Below the pieces are notes generated by a model that saw only the letters and a list, made by a program, of their open reading frames with translations, was not told the DNA's origin and made no database searches. This document shows positions 15,877 through 24,156 of a stretch of DNA of 64,000 bases, piece after piece (the first letter of the stretch is position 1; each line of letters begins with the position of its first letter). Origin of the DNA: Sporosarcina ureilytica (GTDB lineage Bacteria; Bacillota; Bacilli; Bacillales_A; Planococcaceae); contig NZ_CP017560.1 of NCBI RefSeq assembly GCF_001753205.1, forward strand, positions 2,356,001-2,420,000, read 5' to 3'. The translations under genes and the position numbers were made by a program.

Positions 15877-17694
15877 TCACGGCAAAAACATAACGGTAGA
15901 TGAAATTTCTTTAATATGCTTTTTATCCGCCCATAAAATAAAATAATTATACGTTGTATCTTTAATGGTGATTGGCATTGGATATTTAACAATAAAAGCT
16001 GCTTGATTTTTCATATCGGTAGGTTGATCGTCTGAAGGGAGAATGAGACATGATTCCACTTCGGGATTTTCGGATGATAGAATCGTAGGCTTCGATCCAT
16101 AAGGTAGCAGTTCTTGATTTGCTTCTGCTTGGCAAACTTCTTCTAGATTATCTGAGCCACTTATCGCAGATACTTGAAAGAATCCATCGTCTCCTTCATA
16201 TCTTTCCTCATTCACTTTCCGCCAACCTAACGGATATTGAAAGTTTACTTCGTAGACGTCACTCGTAAATTCTGCTGTCGTGAAATCCGCTATGGCCGAT
16301 GGAGACCATTGTAACGCATCAATTTGATTATCATCTATCAGTTTAACAAGGAACTTCTTTTCAATATCGACTGCCCACATTTCAGACGCATATTCTTCTC
16401 CGCATCCTGATAAATAAGCAATTCGTTCATGTTTCGGAGACCATGTCACCGGCGTCGAATAGCAATTCGATAGTGCTTGGATTTGATCATTTTTCCCATC
16501 AAAACGAACCGTTCGAATTTGCGAACGATATTGCTGTCCTTTTAATTCGGTACTACTGTAGGCAAATTGCTTGGAATCGGATGCCCATGTTGGAAAATAA
16601 TTTTTCGCTTCAGGTCCACCCTTGACCTCGAATGTTTTCCCTGAAGCTACCTCTACAACGTCAATTAACGAAATACTAACCCCTGGTGTTGTATATAAAA
16701 CATATTTCCCATCTTTAGAAAGTTGTACCTCATGTAAAGGTCCTTCTGTATTTTTCGTTATTTGTTCTCTATCTGTCCCGGTCAATGAGCTGCGATAAAG
16801 TTGGTGTACGCCTTCACGGTCAACCGCCTGAAACAATAATTCTTTTCCATTCGGAAACCAATTTACATTCGAAGCACCTGGTTGATTCACTTGTTGGCTC
16901 TCATGTGTGCGCGTGTTATATAGAATGATTTTCCCTCTAGCTGTGTAAGCAAGCGTTTCATTATCAGGTGACCAATTTAATGTAAAATCCCCGCCTTCTG
17001 CTAATTGATCTATCGCCCCAATCAGCCCGGATTCGAGATAAATAATGTAAATGATTTGATTCTTCCCAACAAAAGCGATTTTACTACTATCCATCGACCA
17101 AATCGGTTTTGAATAAGATCCCCCTATATCAGTAGTAAGTCGTTTATTTACGCCACTTTCCACGTCATACAACCAAATGTCTGGCCCTCCTTCAAGACGA
17201 GAAGTGTACGCAATAAATCCACTTTCTCCAATTGGTGCATACGGTATTTTCAGGCGCATCCCTGTTTTTATCGCGGTAGTTGCTAACTGATTCAACTCTT
17301 GAATCAGTGAAATTTTAGTTATTCCTTTCGTGCGAACATTAAACCGACGGGCAATCACCTCTAATGTATCCCCTTCTTGCACTGTATAATAAGGGACCCC
17401 AGGTGGAATTCTTAACCTTTGACCAACCTTTAGTAAATACGGGGATAGAAGTTGATTTTCCTCTGCTATCGTCGCAATAGACACGCCAAATTTTTCCGCA
17501 AGTTGATAAACAGAATCCCCTGATTGGACGATATAATTATGCATACTCGCAGGAATTGATAACTGTTCCCCTGCGGCCAATTGATCAGGGTTTTGAATCC
17601 GATTCGCCGCAATTAAATTAGCCAACAAAACATTATGTTGTTCTGCAATTTTAGATAAACGATCTCCGGTTCGTACTGTATAAAAATATTGCAT
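15877..17694 (-). CDS. Triple LysM plus TolB-type beta-propeller protein
   Basis: A 605-aa protein. Three LysM domains occupy about residues 4-48, 52-97 and 101-153 (each with YTVQEGDTLEVIARRFNV-like cores); these bind peptidoglycan or chitin-type glycans. From about 160 to 480 there are WD40/PD40-like blades with repeated SPDNETLAYTA-type motifs (WSMDSSKIAFVG, WFPNGKELLFQ, WASDSKQFAYSS, WSPKHERIAYLS). The last 120 residues are a separate domain with FQYPLGWRKVNEERYEGDDG. No signal peptide is present, as in spore-coat LysM proteins such as SafA. The ATG at 17694 is 10 nt after GAGAGG. Function unknown; a coat or forespore-surface role is a guess. Confidence 0.8.
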   Translation of the reverse strand: MQYFYTVRTGDRLSKIAEQHNVLLANLIAANRIQNPDQLAAGEQLSIPASMHNYIVQSGDSVYQLAEKFGVSIATIAEENQLLSPYLLKVGQRLRIPPGVPYYTVQEGDTLEVIARRFNVRTKGITKISLIQELNQLATTAIKTGMRLKIPYAPIGESGFIAYTSRLEGGPDIWLYDVESGVNKRLTTDIGGSYSKPIWSMDSSKIAFVGKNQIIYIIYLESGLIGAIDQLAEGGDFTLNWSPDNETLAYTARGKIILYNTRTHESQQVNQPGASNVNWFPNGKELLFQAVDREGVHQLYRSSLTGTDREQITKNTEGPLHEVQLSKDGKYVLYTTPGVSISLIDVVEVASGKTFEVKGGPEAKNYFPTWASDSKQFAYSSTELKGQQYRSQIRTVRFDGKNDQIQALSNCYSTPVTWSPKHERIAYLSGCGEEYASEMWAVDIEKKFLVKLIDDNQIDALQWSPSAIADFTTAEFTSDVYEVNFQYPLGWRKVNEERYEGDDGFFQVSAISGSDNLEEVCQAEANQELLPYGSKPTILSSENPEVESCLILPSDDQPTDMKNQAAFIVKYPMPITIKDTTYNYFILWADKKHIKEISSTVMFLP

Positions 17695-17923
17695 TTTTTC
17701 CACATCCTCTCATTTGAACACCAGAATCTTTTCTCCACCATAACTATATGAATTGAAAAATGTTCAAATGACGAAGTTTTATTATGTAAATAACGATAAG
17801 CGTTTACCATGCATGTTCATGCGTGATTTTTTTCGAATATCTTTAGAGAGTTTGCCATTGCCAATTGGTGTTTTACCCGCTCACGTTTTTCAATGGTATC
17901 CCTCCAAAAATATCCCCTCTATC

Positions 17924-17959
17924 TTAAAAACTGCCCCACACGAAACTTGTGCGAGGCAG
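17924..17959 (-). terminator. Terminator after the GntP-type permease gene
   Basis: An 11-bp stem with G-U pairs (CTGCCTCGCAC / GTGTGGGGCAG) is followed on the minus strand by TTTTTAAG. It ends the sigma-54 operon. Confidence 0.75.
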
Positions 17960-18010
17960 TGATTGTTTTCTAATATACTCTTTTAGAATATGGGAGTTTC
18001 CTTTAATCTC

Positions 18011-19456
18011 TTAAACAATACCCGTCAACAAATAAACCGCAATAACAGCAAAACAAGCCAATGTCTTTAAAATGGTAATCGCAAAAATATCTTTATATGC
18101 CTGTCGATGGGTTAATCCGCAGACCATTAATAAAGTAATGACTGCCCCGTTATGTGGCAATGTATCCATTCCGCCTGCCGCCATGGAGACAACGCGATGC
18201 ATAACTTCAAGTGGAATGTCAAATGCAGCAGCTGCTTCTACATATTTGTCGGCCATAATCCCTAATACAATACTTATACCGCCCGAACCTGAACCCGTAA
18301 TTCCCGCGAGTACATTCGTTAACACAGCCCCATTGACTAAAGGATTTGTAAATGTCGTAGCAAGCGTTTGTTGGATCAAGGCAAAACCCGGAAGAATTGC
18401 AATAATTCCCCCGAACCCGAATTCAGATGCCGTATTCATTGTCGCAAGGATGGATCCACTTATACCTTCATTTAATCCTACCTTAAACTTCTCTTTTGCC
18501 GCTTCGAAGTTTAATGCAATTGCTGAAAGGATCCCGACAAGTAGTGCCAACTCTACTGACCAAAGCGATAAATGCTGACCTAGATTAAGCACCCCGTATT
18601 CTTCCAGTCCAATTGCAGCAAAGTCAAATCCGTCCGCATACCATTTCGGAATAAAGGTCGTGAAAGTTTTATTTAACACACCTACCAACACTAACGGAAT
18701 AAACGCTAACCAATCTTTTACGTCTACCTTTACATCCGGCATTGGGATAGATGTATCTAGCGTAGCAGCGATCTCATTAGTGGGCTCTTGTTCAATAATT
18801 CGGTGTTTACCGATTCCGTAATAACCTTCGCCAAGTCTAACCGCTTTTCTTCTACGACTTTCTAAATATAGCATCCCACTCATAAAGATAAATAGTGCGC
18901 CAATCGAGCCTAATATCGGTGCCGCATAGACAGTTGTATTAAAGAACGTTGTCGGAATCACGTTTTGTATTTGCGGTGATCCCGGAATTGCATCCATTGA
19001 AAATGTAAATGCACTAAATGCAATCGTTGCCGGGATTAGTCTTTTCGGTATATTTGCCTGTCGAAATAACTGGGCAGCAAAAGGGTATATCGCAAATACC
19101 ACAACAAATAAACTTACCCCGCTATACGTTAAAATCGCACCCATTAGGACAACGGTTAAAATTGCTTGCTTTTCTCCAATAAAGCGAATAATCACCTTTG
19201 CAATTCGCTCCGCAATACCAGTCATTTCAATTACCTTTCCAAATATTGCCCCGAGAAGAAAGACAGGAAAGTATAGTTTAATAAAGCCAACCATTTTCTC
19301 CAAAAAGATACTTGAGAAAAAAGGAAGTACATAGCTAGGATCCGTAAAGAATACCGCAAATAAAGCACAAAGTGGTGCAACAATAATGACAGAATAGCCG
19401 CGATAGGCAAAAAACATTAAGAAGCCAAGTGCTAATAGAATGATAATCAGATTCAT
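18011..19456 (-). CDS. GntP-family carboxylate permease
   Basis: A 481-aa transporter with about 12 membrane helices. It opens with a long hydrophobic N-terminus, contains MGAILTYSGVSLFVVVFAIY and AFSAFTFSMDAIPGSPQIQN, and near the end the GITGSGSGGISIVLGIMADK and AAGGMDTLPHNGAVITLL motifs, typical of the GntP/YxjC branch. Related Bacillus genes sit beside CoA-metabolising genes and are thought to import hydroxy- or short-chain carboxylates with H+. It is the last gene of the cluster, about 110 bp after the carrier-protein gene, and probably imports the acid activated by the CoA ligase (inference). Confidence 0.8.
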   Translation of the reverse strand: MNLIIILLALGFLMFFAYRGYSVIIVAPLCALFAVFFTDPSYVLPFFSSIFLEKMVGFIKLYFPVFLLGAIFGKVIEMTGIAERIAKVIIRFIGEKQAILTVVLMGAILTYSGVSLFVVVFAIYPFAAQLFRQANIPKRLIPATIAFSAFTFSMDAIPGSPQIQNVIPTTFFNTTVYAAPILGSIGALFIFMSGMLYLESRRRKAVRLGEGYYGIGKHRIIEQEPTNEIAATLDTSIPMPDVKVDVKDWLAFIPLVLVGVLNKTFTTFIPKWYADGFDFAAIGLEEYGVLNLGQHLSLWSVELALLVGILSAIALNFEAAKEKFKVGLNEGISGSILATMNTASEFGFGGIIAILPGFALIQQTLATTFTNPLVNGAVLTNVLAGITGSGSGGISIVLGIMADKYVEAAAAFDIPLEVMHRVVSMAAGGMDTLPHNGAVITLLMVCGLTHRQAYKDIFAITILKTLACFAVIAVYLLTGIV

Positions 19457-19568
19457 AGATGCGCTCCCTTAATTTTATTGTTGACAAGAATTAATGCATG
19501 GTGTGTAGAAAAGGTCCGACGTGACTTTGTCTACACTCCCGCCTATTTAAAGGTGACCTGATCTGTTT

Positions 19569-19781
19569 TTATTCTAGCTCCATAAGGACATCTTGCTCAT
19601 TCACAAACTCGCCTTCATGAATGTTTACTGACTTTACGACACCATCTTTTTCCGCGGCAATCGGAATCTCCATTTTCATCGATTCTAATATCACGACATC
19701 TTGGCCATCCTTTACTTCCTCACCTACCGCGACCAACACTTTCCAAACACTTCCCGCCATATTGGCTGTTATCTTTGACAT
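19569..19781 (-). CDS. Biotinyl/lipoyl carrier protein, YngHB-like
   Basis: A 70-aa single-domain carrier: MSKITANMAGSVWKVLVAVG at the N-terminus, the modification site ESMKMEIPI with Lys about residue 36, and GDVVKSVN-like VVKSVNIHEGEFVNEQDVLM. B. subtilis YngHB is a comparable free biotin/lipoyl attachment protein in an acyl-CoA degradation operon. The ATG at 19781 follows a GGGGGGG site. No carboxylase or biotin carboxylase gene lies in the operon, so its partner enzyme must be encoded elsewhere. Confidence 0.85.
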   Translation of the reverse strand: MSKITANMAGSVWKVLVAVGEEVKDGQDVVILESMKMEIPIAAEKDGVVKSVNIHEGEFVNEQDVLMELE

Positions 19782-19847
19782 ACCAAGTCCCCCCCTTTTA
19801 TAAAATCCAAACCTCTTTCCCCCGCAACTTAACACTTCTAGCATTCT

Positions 19848-20639
19848 TTATTTATCTAAAAAATTTGGTTGACGCTTTTCAATAAATGCTTGCACGCCTT
19901 CCTGTACGTCTACTGTTTGAAAGACTTCCCCAAACAGCTCCGCTTCTGTGATTAACCCTTCTTCAAGCGTTTGTTCGATTCCCGTATCCATCGCCTGCTT
20001 CGCTAACGTAATTGCCACTGATGAGTGGCGCGTCATTTTTTTACCAAGGGCAATCGATTCCGTCAGCGCCTCACCTTTTGGCACGACATGATTAACAAGT
20101 CCGATATCTTTTGCTTTGCTTGCTGAAACAGAATCTCCCGTAAAAATCATTTCTTTCGCTTTGGACAGGCCAATTAACCGCGACAAGCGCTGTGTACCGC
20201 CTGCCCCTGGAAAAAGTCCTAACTTCACTTCAGGAAGCCCAATTTCAACTTGCTCTTCCGCAATTCGAATATCGCAACTAAGCGCCAATTCGCATCCACC
20301 GCCAAGTGCCAGTCCATTTATGGCGGCAATGGTTGGATGAGGCAATTGTTCAATTCTATTAAGAGGTTCTTGAAGCCATAAGGACTTTTCTTTCGCTAGT
20401 GGAACACCTTTGCCTATCCAATTCGGAAATCCTTTAATATCGCCACCTGCCATGAAAGCTTTTTCACCGCTTCCGGTAATAATCACTACTTTTACATTTG
20501 ATTCATTTTCAATTTCATTTAAAATATGCGTTAATTGCTCAACGACTTCCTCACTCAGCACATTTACAGGCGGGTTATCGATTGTGATTGTTGCGATGTT
20601 TTCTTTTAATGACCATGAAACTACTTGTACAGTTTGCAT
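19848..20639 (-). CDS. Enoyl-CoA hydratase/isomerase
   Basis: A 263-aa crotonase-fold protein. The oxyanion-hole segments are EKAFMAGGDIKGFPNW (about residues 61-76) and NGLALGGGCELALSCDIRIA (about 106-125), and the catalytic Glu pair appears as CEL and LPEVKLGLFPGAGGTQRL. It would hydrate 2-enoyl-CoA to 3-hydroxyacyl-CoA. The ATG at 20639 follows GGGGGGA by 6 nt and lies 16 bp after the CoA ligase stop, so the two are cotranscribed. Chain length of the substrate cannot be read. Confidence 0.9.
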   Translation of the reverse strand: MQTVQVVSWSLKENIATITIDNPPVNVLSEEVVEQLTHILNEIENESNVKVVIITGSGEKAFMAGGDIKGFPNWIGKGVPLAKEKSLWLQEPLNRIEQLPHPTIAAINGLALGGGCELALSCDIRIAEEQVEIGLPEVKLGLFPGAGGTQRLSRLIGLSKAKEMIFTGDSVSASKAKDIGLVNHVVPKGEALTESIALGKKMTRHSSVAITLAKQAMDTGIEQTLEEGLITEAELFGEVFQTVDVQEGVQAFIEKRQPNFLDK

Positions 20640-20655
20640 TGAATTCCCCCCATTT

Positions 20656-22233
20656 TTACGATTCATTGATTGTCACTTCTTCCGGTAACTGGCTATAGGT
20701 TTCACGCAATAAATACTTTTGGATTTTTCCAGATGGTGTGCGCGGCAGTTCATCGACAAAAATAACCTTTTTCGGTTTTTTAAAGCTCGCTAAATGTTCC
20801 ACACAATACTGAATGACATCTTCCTCCGTTAAGTGTGCGCCTTCTTTTTTCACGACGACAGCACACACTGCCTCAATAAACCTTTGATCTGGTATGCCAA
20901 TAATGGATACTTCTTTAATCTCTTTGTGTCGGTATAACACATCTTCAATTTCCGCGGCGTAAATATTTTCACCGCCGCTCCGAATCATATCTTTTTTCCT
21001 TCCCGCGATTGAAAGATAACCTTCTTTATCAAATACGCCTAAATCGCCTGTTTTACACCAACCATTGACAAATGTCTTCATCGTTTCTTCCGTATTTCTC
21101 CAATAACCGATTGAAACAGCTGGGCTTTTAATCGCAATTTCTCCGACTTCTCCAACAGGTAAGTTGACACCATAATCATCGATGATTTTTATTTCAGTTA
21201 ATGGCATTGGTTTCCCAACTGTATGCCCTTTCAAAAAGGCATCTTCTGGATCGAGTGATGCAGCAATGGGTGTACCTTCCGTTAATCCATACACTTGCAC
21301 GACACCGATATGCGGATATTTTTCTTTTAATTGCTCAAGTGCTGATGGAAGTAGTGGATCTCCGCCTGTATAAATCGTCTTTAAATTAGACAATGAAAAA
21401 GCGTTTAAATCTTTACTGTTTAACATGTCGTAAATCATAAAGGGAAATAAAAAACAATCGGTCACGTGCTCCTCTTCAATGACGGATAAAATTCTTTCAA
21501 TTTGAAAGCCTTGACTCTTCGTTATGATCAACGTGCCACCCATTAAAAGAACCGGTAAACCGATATCCTCCATCGCCCCAACATGATACAGTGGACCAGT
21601 TGTCATCCCGATTTGTCGTTCTGTGAAATTCCACTTTAATGATTGCATCGTAGAAAACCATAATGTCGTGTCATGCGTCCAAATTGCCCCTTTCGGTCGT
21701 CCCGTTGTTCCAGACGTATACATAAGCATGACAGGATCACTCAGTTTAATATCGATTTCTTCTACCTCTTCCGTCGAACCGCTTTCTAACGTACGCCAAG
21801 AATCTGCCCATTGCGGTTTAGGTTCATTATCATTTACTAAACAAATATACTTTTCCACTGACGTTTTATCATGAATGTCTTCTAATTCATTGCCTAATGT
21901 TGAATGAAAACATAACACTTTTGTTTCCGAATCGTTAATCGCATATTCAAGTTCCGAACTTGTTAGCCGGAAATTTAAACGTACCGCAATCGCGCCGATT
22001 TTTGCTACAGCAAAGTACAAACCAAAATATTCAAGGCAATTATAGAGCAAGACACCGACCCTATCGCCTTTTTGTACACCCATATCCCGAAGTTTATTCG
22101 CATATGCATTAGAGATTGAATGAAGTTCGGAGTAGGACCAAGCCCTCCCCCTTTCCTCTTTTATCGCAATTTTTGCACCATGTTCCGTTGATAATGAATT
22201 CGCCATTTTCCTCGTAATGAGTCCAATATCCAT
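20656..22233 (-). CDS. Acyl-CoA synthetase (AMP-binding)
   Basis: A 525-aa ANL-superfamily ligase that activates a carboxylic acid to its acyl-CoA through an acyl-adenylate. P-loop MYTSGTTGRPKGAIWTHD (about residues 170-187), A5 VYGLTEGTPIA, A7 YWRNTEETMKTFVNGWCKTG, A8 GRKKDMIRSGGENIYAAEIE and the C-terminal catalytic Lys in LPRTPSGKIQKYLLR are all intact. It is the first gene of the operon, with a GGGGGA site and, about 30 bp upstream, a sigma-54 promoter. Substrate unknown; a medium/long-chain or branched acid is likely. Confidence 0.9.
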   Translation of the reverse strand: MDIGLITRKMANSLSTEHGAKIAIKEERGRAWSYSELHSISNAYANKLRDMGVQKGDRVGVLLYNCLEYFGLYFAVAKIGAIAVRLNFRLTSSELEYAINDSETKVLCFHSTLGNELEDIHDKTSVEKYICLVNDNEPKPQWADSWRTLESGSTEEVEEIDIKLSDPVMLMYTSGTTGRPKGAIWTHDTTLWFSTMQSLKWNFTERQIGMTTGPLYHVGAMEDIGLPVLLMGGTLIITKSQGFQIERILSVIEEEHVTDCFLFPFMIYDMLNSKDLNAFSLSNLKTIYTGGDPLLPSALEQLKEKYPHIGVVQVYGLTEGTPIAASLDPEDAFLKGHTVGKPMPLTEIKIIDDYGVNLPVGEVGEIAIKSPAVSIGYWRNTEETMKTFVNGWCKTGDLGVFDKEGYLSIAGRKKDMIRSGGENIYAAEIEDVLYRHKEIKEVSIIGIPDQRFIEAVCAVVVKKEGAHLTEEDVIQYCVEHLASFKKPKKVIFVDELPRTPSGKIQKYLLRETYSQLPEEVTINES

Positions 22234-22272
22234 TATGAATTTCCCCCTTTTTCAACTATGCTAAAGTAAGTA

Positions 22273-22289
22273 AGCAAGAAGCGTGCCAA
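22273..22289 (-). promoter_or_regulatory. Sigma-54 (-24/-12) promoter of the acyl-CoA operon
   Basis: On the minus strand TTGGCACG-CTTC-TTGCT matches the sigma-54 consensus TGGCACG-N4-TTGCW completely. It lies 40-56 bp before the CoA ligase start, next to a sigma-54 activator gene. Confidence 0.9.
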
Positions 22290-22340
22290 TTCCAAAATCG
22301 CGGTCCTATCGCTAAATGAATCATACGTGCATCGCTTCAT

Positions 22341-22354
22341 TCCGGAAATTCGGA
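22341..22354. promoter_or_regulatory. Candidate enhancer site (UAS 1) for the sigma-54 activator
   Basis: TCCGGAAATTCGGA, an interrupted palindrome about 60 bp upstream of the -24 element, agrees at 12 of 14 positions with the second site at 22464-22477. Confidence 0.6.
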
Positions 22355-22461
22355 AACTTGTTTTATCCCCCTCTTTTTTAATTCACTTTTTAGATAGAGT
22401 CGTTGAATTACAAGCATGCCTCTAATACATTGTCATTGACATAAATTATTCCAACATAAAA

Positions 22462-22499
22462 AATCCGAAACTTCGGAATAATTTCCACAGTTTCGGATT
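22462..22499 (-). terminator. Activator-gene terminator containing candidate UAS 2
   Basis: An 11-bp stem (AATCCGAAACT / AGTTTCGGATT) followed by TTTTATG on the minus strand ends the regulator transcript. Its 3' arm holds TCCGAAACTTCGGA (22464-22477), a full palindrome like the site at 22341-22354. Confidence 0.7.
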
Positions 22500-22508
22500 A
22501 CACTAGAT

Positions 22509-23876
22509 TCAATGAAATAATTTATATTTTCTTATTTTATCGTAAATCGTTGAATTTCCAATGCCTAGCACTTTTGCGGCTTGTTCCCTATCATAATTAA
22601 CATTGATTAATGTTTTTTTAATGACAGTTCTTTCATGGTCTTCCATCATTTCTTTTAAACTTTTAGGTTGATTGCTTGTCTTATATGATTGGATATAATC
22701 TGGTAAACATTTTATTGTTAAATGCCCATTTTCCGCTAAATAAACGCCCGCCTCAATGACGTTTTCAAGTTCTCTTATATTCCCTGGCCAATGATAATGA
22801 CGCAACATCGTATAGACCTTTTCGTCAATCGTTGTGATTCGTTTGCCGACTTCACTTGAATATTTCTCGATAAAATGATTGATAAGTATAGGTATGTCTT
22901 CTTTTCTTTCCCGTAAAGACGGTAAAAATAGTTGTAAAGCGTTAATTCGATAAAACAAATCCTCTCTAAATCGCCCCTCTTTTATTAAGTCTTCCAATGG
23001 ACGATTAGTTGCGGCAATAATCCGAACGTCAATCTTCTTTGGAAATGAAGCACCAATAGGTTCAAACTCTTGCTCTTGAAGAACACGTAATAATTTACTT
23101 TGCATTTGCTGTGGCATATCACCAATTTCATCAAGAAAAATCGTGCCACCATCAGCGATTTGAAATTTCCCTTTTTTACCGCCCTTATTAGCGCCTGTAA
23201 ACGTTCCCTCTTCATATCCAAATAGTTCCGACTCCAATAATTGTTCAGGAATCGATGCACAATTGACTTTAATAAATGGCTTATTGCTTCGTTCACTTAG
23301 CCGATGAATACTTTGGGCGATAATTTCTTTTCCTGTTCCGCTTTCCCCTCTAATCAACACCGTAATCTTACCGCCCGCAACTTTTTCAACAAGTTCTTTT
23401 ACTTGAATTAACTTCGGTGATTCCCCAATTAAATCATGCAACGAATATCGACTATTTCCTTCATTTTCCGTTTCTGTCTTAAATAAATTTTTATCAGCTA
23501 ACCTGTCTTGAATATGACGATTCATTTCTTTCCATTCATTAACATCGCGAAAAATAATCGTTCCAATCGCACCAATAATTTTATTATGCTCGAAAATTGG
23601 AATGCGGTTGGCAATTACAAAATTCCCTTTTAAAAATTGCAAGTCGCCAATTTCTGATTTTCCGGTTTGAACGACTAGGTGCATTCTAGTATTTTCAATT
23701 AAATTCACCACGTATTCGCCAATCACCTGTTCACGATCCATATTAATAAAGGCACAATAATTTTCGCTCATATATTGTATTTTTCCATTGTTATCTACGA
23801 TGACGGTCCCGTAACTTGCACTTTCAAAAATAATATCTAATAATTTATGATTGAATATGTCCACCGTTCCCATCAT
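22509..23876 (-). CDS. Sigma-54-dependent activator (PAS-AAA-Fis)
   Basis: A 455-aa enhancer-binding protein. A PAS sensor domain covers about residues 10-115 (IIFESASYGTVIVDNNGKIQ), the AAA+ domain about 145-375 with Walker A GESGTGKE (177-184) and Walker B IFLDEIGD, and a Fis-type HTH ends the protein (DREQAAKVLGIGNSTIYDKI). The sigma-54 contact loop reads GTFTGA (224-229) instead of the usual GAFTGA. The PAS domain suggests response to a small ligand, perhaps the acid or acyl-CoA of the neighbouring operon. The first ATG follows AGGGGG. It is transcribed toward the operon it probably controls and ends in its own terminator. Confidence 0.92.
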   Translation of the reverse strand: MMGTVDIFNHKLLDIIFESASYGTVIVDNNGKIQYMSENYCAFINMDREQVIGEYVVNLIENTRMHLVVQTGKSEIGDLQFLKGNFVIANRIPIFEHNKIIGAIGTIIFRDVNEWKEMNRHIQDRLADKNLFKTETENEGNSRYSLHDLIGESPKLIQVKELVEKVAGGKITVLIRGESGTGKEIIAQSIHRLSERSNKPFIKVNCASIPEQLLESELFGYEEGTFTGANKGGKKGKFQIADGGTIFLDEIGDMPQQMQSKLLRVLQEQEFEPIGASFPKKIDVRIIAATNRPLEDLIKEGRFREDLFYRINALQLFLPSLRERKEDIPILINHFIEKYSSEVGKRITTIDEKVYTMLRHYHWPGNIRELENVIEAGVYLAENGHLTIKCLPDYIQSYKTSNQPKSLKEMMEDHERTVIKKTLINVNYDREQAAKVLGIGNSTIYDKIRKYKLFH

Positions 23877-24081
23877 TAAGGCCCCCTATTTATTTCTCTA
23901 TCTTTAGAATACTTAATGTATTTTAATAATACAATATTAATCGTTGTTTTAGAGGGAAAACAATGATTTTTATTCATAAATGATCATAATTATTGGTATG
24001 AAACTTTATCAGTAGCATGTGCGATTCCACCGATTTTATATGACTGTCCTAAAAAAAATTCTTAAAAATCGGCACTAACAA

Positions 24082-24109
24082 TTGATACAAATCATTCTTA
24101 TACGATAAC
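24082..24109 (+). promoter_or_regulatory. Possible sigma-A promoter of the release-factor-like gene
   Basis: TTGATA and GATAAC are separated by 16 bp, ending about 48 bp before the start codon. Moderate matches only. Confidence 0.35.
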
Positions 24110-24156
24110 TGGACATACTACTATCTGAACGATTACTTGAGGAGGTCATTTTTAAT

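Noticed and set aside
17753..17962. Plus-strand frame between the LysM gene and the permease gene
   Set aside because: It runs through the permease terminator hairpin and has no ribosome binding site or family resemblance.
24067..24090. Possible sigma-54 promoter before the release-factor-like gene (GGCAC with TTGAT)
   Set aside because: The -12 GC is GA and the spacing is off by one base, so it fails the strict -24/-12 rule.
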